This document shows, in pieces, positions 8,837-18,900 of a stretch of 64,000 nt of DNA (the stretch's first letter is position 1; each line of letters begins with the position of its first letter). Below the pieces are notes generated by a model. That model was given only the letters and a program-made list of their open reading frames with translations, searched no databases and was not told the DNA's origin. Where the stretch lies: NCBI RefSeq assembly GCF_039543505.1, contig NZ_BAABJW010000002.1, positions 744,001 through 808,000 on the forward strand. Direction: 5' to 3'. The translations under genes were made by a program, and so were the position numbers. The DNA comes from Litoribaculum gwangyangense. Its GTDB lineage: Bacteria > Bacteroidota > Bacteroidia > Flavobacteriales > Flavobacteriaceae.

Positions 8837-11800
8837 ATGAAAAACAATTTTCTAAGATTAGTGCTCTTCTTATTCACTATTTGCATGTACTCTCAGGTGA
8901 GTAAGGTGTCAGTAGTAAAAAATGACGAAGGGATGAAATTAGTGGTAAATGGACAAGATTTCATGATTAACGGTATGAACTGGGATTATGTTCCAATTGG
9001 TACCAACGTGGTAGATGCTAAATTCTACGAAAAACCAGACGATATTATAAAAGCTGGTCTCGACGCTGAAATGGCACTTTTGCAGAACATGAATGTCAAT
9101 GTTATACGTCAATATACTGGTGTACCAGCCAAATGGGTTAAATATATATATGAGAGGTATGGTATTTACACCATGTTAAATGACTCTTTTGGTAGATATG
9201 GTTTAACTATAGATGGCGTATGGACCCCAATTACTGACTATAAAGATCCTCGCACAAAAGAGTTGTTAATGTCAGAAATAACCAATATGGTAACCGAGTA
9301 CAAAAATGTACCGGGTATATTACTCTATCTTATAGGTAATGAGAACAATTATGGTCTGTTTTGGCAAGGTGCTGAAACAGAAGATTTCCCTGAAGGTCAA
9401 GAAAAGATAGATGCCGTTGGAGAACTTAGAGGGAGACCCATGTATAAATTAATGAATGAAGCTGCTAAAGCTATGAAAGCTATAGATGAAAACCACCCTG
9501 TCGCTATTTGTAATGGAGATGTTTTATTTATAGACATCATTGCTGATGAATGTAAAGACATCGATATCTATGGAACCAATGCTTACCGCGGGGTTTCATT
9601 TGGTGATATGTTTCAAGTTGTTAAGGATAAACTTAATTTACCTATTATGTTTACCGAATTTGGTTCAGATGCTTTTAATGCCATCGAAAATGCTGAAGAT
9701 CAAAAAATGCAAGCCTATTATAATGTAGAAAACTGGAAAGAAATCTATCAAAATGCTGCTGGCTTAGGCAAAGTTGGAAATTCCATTGGAGGATTTACCT
9801 TCCAATTTTCTGATGGTTGGTGGAAAGCGGGATTTGACGATAGAAAAGATGCCGATACTCACCAAACAGAATCTACCTGGAATGCGGGTGGATATACGAT
9901 TGATCAAGCATATCCAGGCGCTAACAACATGAATGAAGAGTGGTTTGGTATCTGTGCAAAGGGTCCAACGAATCAAAGAGGATTATACACATTATATCCA
10001 AGAGCTTCTTATTACGCTTTAAAAGATGTACATAGTCTGGATGTATATGCAGAAGGTGTTGATGCTGAATTTGTAGAAAATTTCTTTAAGAAAGTAAATT
10101 TAATGGATGCCGTTTTAAGAGCAAGAGGCGACAAAGCAGCATTAGGCGGTGGAGACTCAGAAAAACTAAGACTTAGCGAATTCAGTGCTAGATTTAGCAC
10201 ATTCAATACAGGAGGTTCCTTATTAACTACACCTACACAAGCAGACCCCGATGAGCCCAATGCTTTTCCAAATAGAACTGGATTTGACCACATGCAATCT
10301 TACTTTATTGGAGTGGAAGCAAAACCAACTGCGAGCGTGAGAGCGAATGTAAATTTCAATATTGTAGGTAATGTAGCTACAAATCCAATTGATCAAATAT
10401 TTTATGAAAATGTCTCTAGACCTGTTACTGTTCAAGGCGCTACTGGAGAAGATGTTGTTTTAACTGATAACAATAGAGTTCGAGTGTATCAAGCAGAGTT
10501 TGAATGGAATACTAAGAAATTTGACTTTAGAGGATTTTATAGAACCGGTCATTATCACTGGGGTTATGAAGGTGATTTCTTTAATTTATATCCGGAATCT
10601 AACTATGGTCCGAATTTAGACATCTATAATGGTGAAATTCTAGGGATGGAAATTGATGGTAAAGGTTCATTAGCAGGATTTAAGGCCGCTATAGGACCGC
10701 AACTATGGTGGGGAGCCAACCCAGCTATGTTGTTAAAATATAGAAAGAAAGTAGGACATTGGGACATCACAGGTATATACCACAAAGATTTTGATGAGTC
10801 ACTAAATTCTGTGCTTTTCTTTGGAGGAGGTAAAGATGTTCCTCTTGATGAGAATGGCAGACGTGTTTTAAATGCAGACCAAGTTCGTAGTGGTGTGATT
10901 CCAGCATGGCCAACAGAAAGAGCTACGGTTGTTTTTGAAAGAGAATTCGGAAAAGTAGAGCTAACCGTAGGAGGAATTTGGGGAGGAAGACCTTTAAATG
11001 GAATTTCATACCAAGATATAGATGGTAATGGAAATGTTGTTGAAGATAAAATTAAATCTTCAGATAACTGGGGAGGTAAAGGAAAATTAACGTATGCAGG
11101 AGGCAAATTCAATTGGTATGCTCAAGGTTCTATCATGGGCTTAGTTGCCAATGGAGGCTTTGATCAAACACAGACTTTTACTGGATGGAAATTAAAGGAT
11201 AGTGGTAGTGGCAATATGGCTAACTTTTTAACAGGTTTTACATTTGCTGTTGGAGACTTACAAATAGCTCCAAACTTTATGTACCAACAACCTTTAGTTG
11301 ACCCCATGCCAAATGGAGGTGCTGCACCTGGCAGATTAAGAAATGTGATAGATGATCCGTTTGCGGTAAGAAATGGAAACAGAAAAACAACAGCCGGAGA
11401 AATTCTATTTACTTACGATCCAACACCTGCTACTTGGATGTATGCATGGGATAACGATAGAGCTGAAGATGCACCATTTGCCATAAGTGCCGGATTTGTA
11501 TTCCGTAATCTGCCTACAACCATGGACTCTCATATTGGTTTTAATGAAAACCGTAATTTCTTTGCCTTTGGTCAATCTGTTCCAGCGCAAAATTTATGGG
11601 AAGCACATACCCGTATGGTTTCTAAACTCGGTCGCGACTTTGGAGTCGTTGGGAACTTCTATTATGGAAACGGACAAGCCAATGGTGACTCGGACAGAAC
11701 CATTACTAGGTTTGGAGCTGATATTAGAGCTATCCACAAGAAAATGAAAATCAATTCTCACATAAAAGTGAATGATTGGGGGCCTTTTGATTATCATAGG

Positions 11801-12061
11801 GATTTCAACCTAACCTTCCCAATGCAATTAATGTTAGATATATCCAGCACCATTAGTAAACCAGATTGGTTTATCTTGCCTACCACTCAAATTGGGGTGC
11901 GTGGAACTTGGAGATCCTTAAATCAGTTTTCACCAAGATATAGCCCTAACGCAGTTAATGAAGAATCGTTTCCACCTGAGCAAATAATTAGTTCCGTTGG
12001 ATTTCCAAATGGTTCAGAATGGGAAATCATGACATACATTCAAATAAACCTAGGAAAATAA
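8837..12061 (+). CDS. Glycoside hydrolase (clan GH-A-like)-outer-membrane beta-barrel fusion
   Basis: 1074 residues with a Sec signal peptide (MKNNFLRLVLFLFTICMYSQ). Residues about 25-430 form a GH2/GH5-like TIM barrel. YLIGNENNYGL carries the presumed acid/base E169 and IMFTEFGSDAF the presumed nucleophile E274, the usual roughly 105-residue spacing. From about 440 to the end the protein is rich in alternating, aromatic-bounded beta strands (QAEFEWNTKKFDFRGFYRTG, KFNWYAQGSIMGLV) and ends EIMTYIQINLGK. I read this as an outer-membrane barrel of some 18 or more strands. It is the first gene of the operon, where SusC/SusD would normally stand. Likely role: cleave beta-glucan at the surface and let products through. 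The GH family is not assigned (GH158- or GH2-like are candidates). The fusion is seen in sequence; its transport function is inferred. Confidence 0.7.
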   Translation: MKNNFLRLVLFLFTICMYSQVSKVSVVKNDEGMKLVVNGQDFMINGMNWDYVPIGTNVVDAKFYEKPDDIIKAGLDAEMALLQNMNVNVIRQYTGVPAKWVKYIYERYGIYTMLNDSFGRYGLTIDGVWTPITDYKDPRTKELLMSEITNMVTEYKNVPGILLYLIGNENNYGLFWQGAETEDFPEGQEKIDAVGELRGRPMYKLMNEAAKAMKAIDENHPVAICNGDVLFIDIIADECKDIDIYGTNAYRGVSFGDMFQVVKDKLNLPIMFTEFGSDAFNAIENAEDQKMQAYYNVENWKEIYQNAAGLGKVGNSIGGFTFQFSDGWWKAGFDDRKDADTHQTESTWNAGGYTIDQAYPGANNMNEEWFGICAKGPTNQRGLYTLYPRASYYALKDVHSLDVYAEGVDAEFVENFFKKVNLMDAVLRARGDKAALGGGDSEKLRLSEFSARFSTFNTGGSLLTTPTQADPDEPNAFPNRTGFDHMQSYFIGVEAKPTASVRANVNFNIVGNVATNPIDQIFYENVSRPVTVQGATGEDVVLTDNNRVRVYQAEFEWNTKKFDFRGFYRTGHYHWGYEGDFFNLYPESNYGPNLDIYNGEILGMEIDGKGSLAGFKAAIGPQLWWGANPAMLLKYRKKVGHWDITGIYHKDFDESLNSVLFFGGGKDVPLDENGRRVLNADQVRSGVIPAWPTERATVVFEREFGKVELTVGGIWGGRPLNGISYQDIDGNGNVVEDKIKSSDNWGGKGKLTYAGGKFNWYAQGSIMGLVANGGFDQTQTFTGWKLKDSGSGNMANFLTGFTFAVGDLQIAPNFMYQQPLVDPMPNGGAAPGRLRNVIDDPFAVRNGNRKTTAGEILFTYDPTPATWMYAWDNDRAEDAPFAISAGFVFRNLPTTMDSHIGFNENRNFFAFGQSVPAQNLWEAHTRMVSKLGRDFGVVGNFYYGNGQANGDSDRTITRFGADIRAIHKKMKINSHIKVNDWGPFDYHRDFNLTFPMQLMLDISSTISKPDWFILPTTQIGVRGTWRSLNQFSPRYSPNAVNEESFPPEQIISSVGFPNGSEWEIMTYIQINLGK

Positions 12062-12067
12062 TAACAT

Positions 12068-13435
12068 ATGATTTTAAATCGCTTAAAAATCACACTTTTC
12101 CAAGGATTCATTTTCTGCACAATTTTTAGTTGTGAAAGAGAAGTTTCTGAGGATGCTGTATTGGCTAGTTTTCCTAAAACAGGTGAGGTTTTTATGGACG
12201 GTTTTAGTTCTGGGCTAGAGTATGCTGCTTTTGGCAATTCCAAGTTCACTGCTTTTGAAGTAGATACAGAGGTTGCATATAAGGGAAGTGCATCCATGCG
12301 TTTTGATGTTCCTAATGCAGGGGACCCTTTAGGTCCCTATGCAGGAGGTACTTTCAGAGATTTGGGCGGTCGAGACTTATCTGGTTACGATGCTTTAACT
12401 TTTTGGATAAAATCTTCACAAGCGGGTACCATAAATGACATAGGATTCGGTAATGACTTCGAAACATCAAAAAATTTGGTATCGTTAAGTAATTTAAGAG
12501 TAGGAACTAAATGGGCAAAAGTGATTATTCCATTACCAGAACCTTCACAATTAAAACTTGAAAAAGGATTGTTTTGGTATGCGGAAGGCCCTGAAAATGG
12601 CGATGGATATACTTTTTGGATTGATGAATTAAAATTTGAAAAGTTAGAAACACTTGGTCAATTCAGAACATCAATTTATGAAGGTGAAGACAAATCGATG
12701 ATTGGGTTTGTGAATTCACAAGTTAAAGTAGATGGTTTAATACAAACTGTTAACCTAGATTTAGGCATCGATCAAACCACACAAATAGCGCCTTCTTATT
12801 TTGATTTTTACACGTCTGACACCAATGTAGCAACGGTAAACGACCTTGGTATTGTTAGTATCCATAATGTAGGAAATGCAAAAATTACTGCCACCTTCAA
12901 TGGAAAAGAAGTACCCGGATCGTTAACCATTGAAGCCATTCCATTTGAAACGGCACCAGACCCTGAATATAGTGCTGATAGTGTTATTTCTGTTTATAGT
13001 GACGCTTATAACAATATAAATGTTGATTATTTAAATGGATATTGGCAACCGTACCAAACAACGGAATCTTCAGAAATTACCATAAATGGTAATAGCATGA
13101 TTAACTATACAAAATTCAATTTCGTTGGTGTTCAGTTTACAAATCCAACAATAGACGCTACTAATATGAGGTACATGCATATAGATTTATATACAACAAC
13201 CCCTATTATTGCGCCTACCGTAATGTATATAGACTTAATAGATTTTAATCCGCCAAATTCAAGAGCAGGTGCTGTATTTAATAGCACGGTTTTAGTGTCA
13301 CAACAATGGATGTCTCTTGAAATAGACCTAAATACTCTGGGCCTTGCGCGCAGAGATAGACTGGCACAAATTGTGCTTAATAGTGCTTCAACTTTAAATA
13401 ATATATATGTAGACAATATTTATTTTCATAACTAG
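12068..13435 (+). CDS. Surface glycan-binding lipoprotein (SusE/F-like role), paralogue 1
   Basis: 455 residues. Lipoprotein signal with lipobox TIFSC (C22), followed by acidic residues (CEREVSED) like those that export Bacteroidota lipoproteins to the surface. Residues about 35-205 are a CBM-like jelly roll (YKGSASMRFDVP, DALTFWIKSS, FWIDELKFE). Residues about 215-295 are a bacterial Ig-like domain (NVATVNDLGIVSIHNVG). A C-terminal jelly roll from about 305 starts VISVYSDAYNN and ends IYVDNIYFHN. No catalytic motif was found. It starts 6 bases after the fusion gene and is a clear paralogue of the next gene. Binding of beta-glucan is inferred from context. Confidence 0.75.
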   Translation: MILNRLKITLFQGFIFCTIFSCEREVSEDAVLASFPKTGEVFMDGFSSGLEYAAFGNSKFTAFEVDTEVAYKGSASMRFDVPNAGDPLGPYAGGTFRDLGGRDLSGYDALTFWIKSSQAGTINDIGFGNDFETSKNLVSLSNLRVGTKWAKVIIPLPEPSQLKLEKGLFWYAEGPENGDGYTFWIDELKFEKLETLGQFRTSIYEGEDKSMIGFVNSQVKVDGLIQTVNLDLGIDQTTQIAPSYFDFYTSDTNVATVNDLGIVSIHNVGNAKITATFNGKEVPGSLTIEAIPFETAPDPEYSADSVISVYSDAYNNINVDYLNGYWQPYQTTESSEITINGNSMINYTKFNFVGVQFTNPTIDATNMRYMHIDLYTTTPIIAPTVMYIDLIDFNPPNSRAGAVFNSTVLVSQQWMSLEIDLNTLGLARRDRLAQIVLNSASTLNNIYVDNIYFHN

Positions 13436-13470
13436 TGAAAATATTTTACAAAAACTTAAAATTAAAAAAA

Positions 13471-14943
13471 ATGAAAAAAAGAAGATTTATTTATTTAAAA
13501 ATGGTATTCCTTTTAGCGTTGGTTTCTGTTATCAATGTTAGTTGTGAAAGAGAACTTTCGGATGACGTTGTTCCAGCAAAATTTCCGAATACTGCAGAAA
13601 TATTTACTGATAACCCTGTAGGATTAACAGATCAGTTTTTTGTATCATTCGATCCAGCAACTGGAGCCAATGTAGATGGATTTGGTGTGGACGATAATGT
13701 GGCTTATGAAGGTAAATCATCCATTAGAATTGATGTACCTTCAAGCACGGACCCTGCTGGAGGGTATATAGGTGGTATTTTTAGAGATCGTGGTGCGGGC
13801 AGAGATTTAACTGGTTATAATGCACTTACGTTTTGGGCCAAAGGTTCTACCACAGCAACCATAGGTGATATAGGCTTCGGAACAACTTTTGGAGACGATT
13901 TACCGCTAGATTTTTTAGATGAAACCTATGCAGTTTCTGCGAAAAATATTCAACTATCTACAGATTGGCGTAAATATATAATTCCAATACCAGATCCATC
14001 CAGACTAGTTAAAGAAACAGGATTATTTCTTTTTGCAGCGGGATCGGATAGTACTGGTGGTTTGGGGTACACTTTTTGGATAGACGAACTTAAATTTGAA
14101 AACCTAGGAACCATAGGTCAAGCAAGACCTTTTATAAACCAAGGTTTGGATTCAAATGGGGCGGCTTTTGTTGGTGAAAACTTGATAGTTACTGGAGTTG
14201 GAGTGACTTCAAACTTAGCAAATGGACAAAATATAAGTGTAATAGCTTCTCCTAATTATTTTACGTTTTCATCGTCAAATCCTAGTGTAGCGCGTGCTGA
14301 AGGTAGCCAAGTTTCATTAGTTGGTGAAGGTACTACTACAATTACCGCGAAATTAGGTACTACCGATGCTGATGGTTCTTTAGAAATTAGCTCAATAGGT
14401 TTGGCCCCAACGCCAACTTTAGATCCTTCCAGAGTAATTTCTATATTCAGTGATGCTTACACTAATAGACCTGTCGACTACTTCAACGGGTATTGGAATT
14501 TTTCTACAACACAAGGTCAGGACGATATCAATATAAATGGTAACAAAATTATCAAATATACCGCGCTGAATTTTGTGGGCACAGAATTTCAAGGCGCTAA
14601 AACGATTAATGCTTCCCAAATGACGCATTTTCATATAGATATATTTGTAGAAAACACACTTAAACCTGGCGATTTTATCAGAATCATTTTGCAGGATTTA
14701 GGAGCAGATAATGTTTTTGGAGGCGGCAATGATAGAGCGGGCTCAATTACTTTAACAAGTACAAGTGCAACTCCTTTGGTAAACGGAAGTTGGATAAGTG
14801 TAGATGTTCCATTTTCAAGTTTCCCTACTTTAACTACGCGCTCTAATTTAGCGCAACTAGTATATGTAACAGAAGGGACTAATCCGAATGCAACTGGATC
14901 AATAACAAATATTTTTATAGATAATATTTATTTCCACAATTAA
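13471..14943 (+). CDS. Surface glycan-binding lipoprotein (SusE/F-like role), paralogue 2
   Basis: 491 residues from the ATG at 13471. An in-frame GTG at 13435 overlaps the previous stop, but only the later start gives a compact lipoprotein signal (lipobox VINVSC, C25). The mature start CERELSDD mirrors the preceding paralogue. Order: CBM-like jelly roll (YEGKSSIRIDVP, NALTFWAKGS, FWIDELKFENLG), Ig-like domain (NPSVARAEGSQVSLVGEG) and C-terminal module (VISIFSDAYTNRPVDY ending IFIDNIYFHN). It differs from paralogue 1 mainly by small insertions in the first module. Probably holds glucan chains at the outer membrane together with its partner. Confidence 0.75.
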   Translation: MKKRRFIYLKMVFLLALVSVINVSCERELSDDVVPAKFPNTAEIFTDNPVGLTDQFFVSFDPATGANVDGFGVDDNVAYEGKSSIRIDVPSSTDPAGGYIGGIFRDRGAGRDLTGYNALTFWAKGSTTATIGDIGFGTTFGDDLPLDFLDETYAVSAKNIQLSTDWRKYIIPIPDPSRLVKETGLFLFAAGSDSTGGLGYTFWIDELKFENLGTIGQARPFINQGLDSNGAAFVGENLIVTGVGVTSNLANGQNISVIASPNYFTFSSSNPSVARAEGSQVSLVGEGTTTITAKLGTTDADGSLEISSIGLAPTPTLDPSRVISIFSDAYTNRPVDYFNGYWNFSTTQGQDDININGNKIIKYTALNFVGTEFQGAKTINASQMTHFHIDIFVENTLKPGDFIRIILQDLGADNVFGGGNDRAGSITLTSTSATPLVNGSWISVDVPFSSFPTLTTRSNLAQLVYVTEGTNPNATGSITNIFIDNIYFHN

Positions 14944-14974
14944 TAAAAGCTTTCAAACACAAAAAATTTTTAAT

Positions 14975-15862
14975 ATGAATTTTATAAATAAGTTTAAAAC
15001 AGAAACATATAAATTATTATATATCTTAACTCTATCTGTTGTGGTTTTTAGCTGTGAAACGGATGATACACAAACGGTAACTACCTTTAATAAGCTAGTT
15101 ATGGCCGATGAGTTTGATACGGATGGAAGTCCTAATTCTGGATTATGGACCAACTGGATAGGAACGGCTTTTAATAATGAATTACAATATTATACCGATA
15201 GGCCTGAAAACATTAAAGTTGAAGATGGTATGCTACATATTACGGCAAGGAAAGAAAATTTCAATGGGTCTCAATACACGTCAGCTCGTATAGAAACGAA
15301 AGGTCTATTTGCACAAAGATATGGCCGTTTTGAAGCCCGTATAAAATTACCTTGGGGTAAAGGTTTTTGGCCAGCATTTTGGCTATTAGGAAATAATATA
15401 GATGAGGTTACATGGCCTTTCTGTGGTGAAATCGACATTATGGAGAATAGGGGTCAAGAGCCAACCATAGTTCACGGCAGTGTTCATGGTCCGGGATATT
15501 CTGCGTCCAAAGCCATAACTAAAACATATGATTTACAGAACGATCGCTTAGATACCGATTTTCATGTTTATGGAATAGAATGGGGTGAAAACTATATTAA
15601 TTATTACATAGATGATGTTTTATATAATCAAATTACCCCTGACGACTTGCCAACAACTCCTCTTCCTGAAGAAGCTTGTGACGAATTAACGGCACAAGAA
15701 TGTTTTTCATTAAATAGAACTTGGAACCAATGGGTTTTCGATCAACCATTTTACATCATCATCAACTTGGCTGTTGGTGGAGATTTTCCTGGATCTCCAA
15801 ACGCCGAAACTATTTTTCCACAAACTATGTTAGTGGACTACGTGCGTGTTTACACTAAGTAG
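14975..15862 (+). CDS. GH16 endo-beta-1,3-glucanase (laminarinase), lipoprotein
   Basis: 295 residues. Lipoprotein signal ending VVVFSC with acidic mature start CETDD, suggesting surface display. The GH16 active site is GEIDIMENRG, with nucleophile E152 and acid/base E157. The surrounding features (DEFDTDGSPNSGLW, RYGRFEARIKLPWGKGFWPA, VHGSVHGPGYS, LVDYVRVYTK) are typical of bacterial laminarinases (GH16_3). It closes the first operon and is followed at once by a strong terminator. Expected to cut beta-1,3-glucan to oligosaccharides. A small Cys-containing insertion (EEACDELTAQECF) lies near residue 231. Confidence 0.9.
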   Translation: MNFINKFKTETYKLLYILTLSVVVFSCETDDTQTVTTFNKLVMADEFDTDGSPNSGLWTNWIGTAFNNELQYYTDRPENIKVEDGMLHITARKENFNGSQYTSARIETKGLFAQRYGRFEARIKLPWGKGFWPAFWLLGNNIDEVTWPFCGEIDIMENRGQEPTIVHGSVHGPGYSASKAITKTYDLQNDRLDTDFHVYGIEWGENYINYYIDDVLYNQITPDDLPTTPLPEEACDELTAQECFSLNRTWNQWVFDQPFYIIINLAVGGDFPGSPNAETIFPQTMLVDYVRVYTK

Positions 15863-15876
15863 TAAGAGCCCAATTA

Positions 15877-15915
15877 AAAAAAGGTTAATCACCCATTTTA
15901 TGATTAACCTTTTTT
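15877..15915. terminator. Bidirectional rho-independent terminator
   Basis: Perfect 15-bp inverted repeat AAAAAAGGTTAATCA (15877-15891) and TGATTAACCTTTTTT (15901-15915) with a 9-base loop, directly after the GH16 gene. It separates the outer-membrane operon from the phosphorylase gene, though some read-through is likely because only 22 bases follow before the next ATG. Confidence 0.85.
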
Positions 15916-15937
15916 GTTAAAACTCAATATCAAATAA

Positions 15938-18900
15938 ATGAGCAATACGAATCACACAGAAGAATCTAAAGTAATATCAGATCAACCAGAAGTTATAAAA
16001 GGGGAATTGGTAACCTTTGAAAATGAGTTGTTTTACAAAATTTCCAATAGTGATGCTATGCGGCCCTTTTTTATGAGCATCGTAAGCGACTCCAATCATT
16101 GGATGTTTATTTCTAGTAATGGTGGTTTGACAGCTGGAAGGAAAAATGCTGAATATTCACTATTTCCTTATTACACAGATGATAAAATAACCGAATCTGC
16201 TGAAATTACAGGAAGTAAAACTATTTTTCAAATACATTCAAACAATCAAACCATCATTTGGGAACCTTTTTCAATACGCCAAATGGGCATTTATAAAGTA
16301 TCAAGAAATCTTTATAAAAATACTTATGGTAATAAAATTGTATTTGAAGAAGTCAATCATGATTTAGGCCTAACGTTTCAATACCAATGGAATTCCAGTA
16401 ATCAGTTTGGCTTTGTTAAAAAGTCTAAACTTATAAATAATTCCAAATCTAAAAAAACAATTACCGTTTTGGATGGTTTACAAAATATTCTGCCAAATGG
16501 TGTAACAGCAGATACACAGGCTATACGTAGTAATTTGGTTGACGCTTATAAAAGAAGCGAATTAATGCCCGAAACTGGTTTGGGTATTTATGCATTAAGC
16601 GCTATTATAGTTGATAAAGCAGAACCTAGCGAAGCTTTAAAAGCTAATATTGTATGGTCATCAGGTTTGAAAAATGCAACCTATCTCGTGTCTTCTGTCC
16701 AATTGGATAAATTTAGAAAAGGGCAATCTGTCACACAAGAAGAAGACATTAAGGCTGAAAAAGGCGCTTATTTTATTTCCTCTACAATTGACCTTAATGT
16801 TGATTCTGACAAGACATGGATGTTTGTAGCTAACGTTAATCAATCTATAACTGGTGTCAATGAAACTGCTGAAACTATAAAAAAAGAAAATAATTTATTT
16901 GAAATTGTACAAACGGATATTAATACTGGTACAAGAAGATTAATCAATCTCACGGCTGCTTCAGATGGATTGCAATTTACGGCGGATTCATTGATAAATA
17001 CGCGTCATTTTTCGAATACCCTTTTCAATATTATGCGTGGTGGTATTTTTGATGATGGTTATAATATTGAAAAACAAGACTTTACAAAATATCTTGCAAA
17101 GGCCAATAAATCACTTTTCTCAACAAAAGAAGAACAATTAAATACACTTCCAGAAGTTTTCTCGCTCGATTATTTAAAAAATTTGGCAGAGGATGATAAC
17201 GATAGTAATTTTAAAAGACTCTGTTTTGAATACTTACCCTTAAAATTTAGTAGAAGGCACGGAGATCCAAGCAGGCCATGGAATAAATTTTCGATAAATA
17301 CAAGAAGTGAAATTGATGGCTCTAAAATATTGGATTATGAAGGTAACTGGAGAGATATATTCCAAAATTGGGAAGCTTTAGCCCATTCGTACCCAGAATA
17401 TATAGAAAGTATGATTCATAAGTTTTTAAATGCTACCACATTTGAAGGCTATAACCCATACAGAGTAACAAAAGATGGTTTTGATTGGGAAATTATTGAA
17501 GAAAACGACCCTTGGTCATACATAGGGTATTGGGGTGACCACCAGATAATCTATCTCTTAAAATTCTTGGAGATTATAGAAAACCACTACCCTAGCCTAT
17601 TAGAAAAACGTTTTACCCAAGAAATTTTTGTATATGCCAATGTTCCTTATAAAATTAAAAGTTATGAGGACACTTTGGTTAACCCAAAAGACACCATAGA
17701 TTTTGATCATAAATTAGATGTAGAAATCAATAAAAACAAAGAAGTATTAGGAGCAGATGGAGCCTTGTTAAAAAATAAAAATTCTGATATCCACAAGGTT
17801 AATTTAATTGAGAAATTACTGGCCACAGTGCTTGCAAAAGTCTCAAATTTCATTCCGGAAGGCGGTATTTGGTTAAATACGCAAAGACCCGAGTGGAATG
17901 ATGCTAATAATGCCTTAGTTGGTAACGGAGTATCTATGGTTACGCTTTGTTATTTAAATCGCTTTTTTAATTTCTTTGAAAAAGTAGTTTCAAAATCTGG
18001 AACCAATTCCGTAAAAGTATCTGATGAATTATTAGTCTTTTTTAACGAGGTTTTTGAAACATTAAAGAATAACAAAAATATACTTTCAGGCAAGGTTTCT
18101 AATAAAGACCGAAAAACGGTGTTAGACGGCGTTGGATTGGCAGGTAGTAAATACCGCATGACTATTTATAAGGAGGGTTTTTCTGCTAAAAAATCATCGG
18201 TACTTAAAACAGATCTTTTAGACTTTATTAAACTCACTAAAGCATATTTACAACATACTATTGATGCCAATAAACGCTCTGATAATATGTATCATGCCTA
18301 TAACTTAATGACCGTTGAAAATGATAATGAAGTTTCTATTTCATATTTATCCGAAATGTTGGAAGGACAGGTAGCAGCCTTAAGTGCTGGCCATCTGTCT
18401 CCAAAAGAAGCTTTAGATTTATTAGATGGCTTAAAAAATAGTGCATTATTTAGAGATGATCAATACAGTTATATTTTATATCCAAATAAAGAACTACCGA
18501 GATTCGATAAAAAGAATAATATTCCTTCTGAAAAAGTTGAAAAATCAGAGTTATTAAAGGTTTTGATTTCCAATGGAAATACTCAAATAATAGAGAAAGA
18601 TGTTTTGGGTCAATACCATTTTAACGGTAATTTTAATAACGCAAATAGCTTAAAACAAGCGCTAACCAACTTACCAAAACAATATCAAACTCTTGCATCA
18701 AAAGACAAGGAATTATTACTAAATATTTTTGAAGATATTTTTGATCATAAGTCCTTTACAGGCCGTTCAGGAACTTTCTTTGGTTATGAAGGCTTAGGGT
18801 CTATTTACTGGCATATGGTATCAAAATTATTACTTGCAGTTCAAGAGAACTGTTTGCTTGCTGTAAACAACAATGAAAGTGAAGTAATAATAGGCAAGCT

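Noticed and set aside
13435..13470. GTG start for the second binding lipoprotein
   Set aside because: It adds twelve residues ahead of an otherwise clean lipoprotein signal and overlaps the previous stop.
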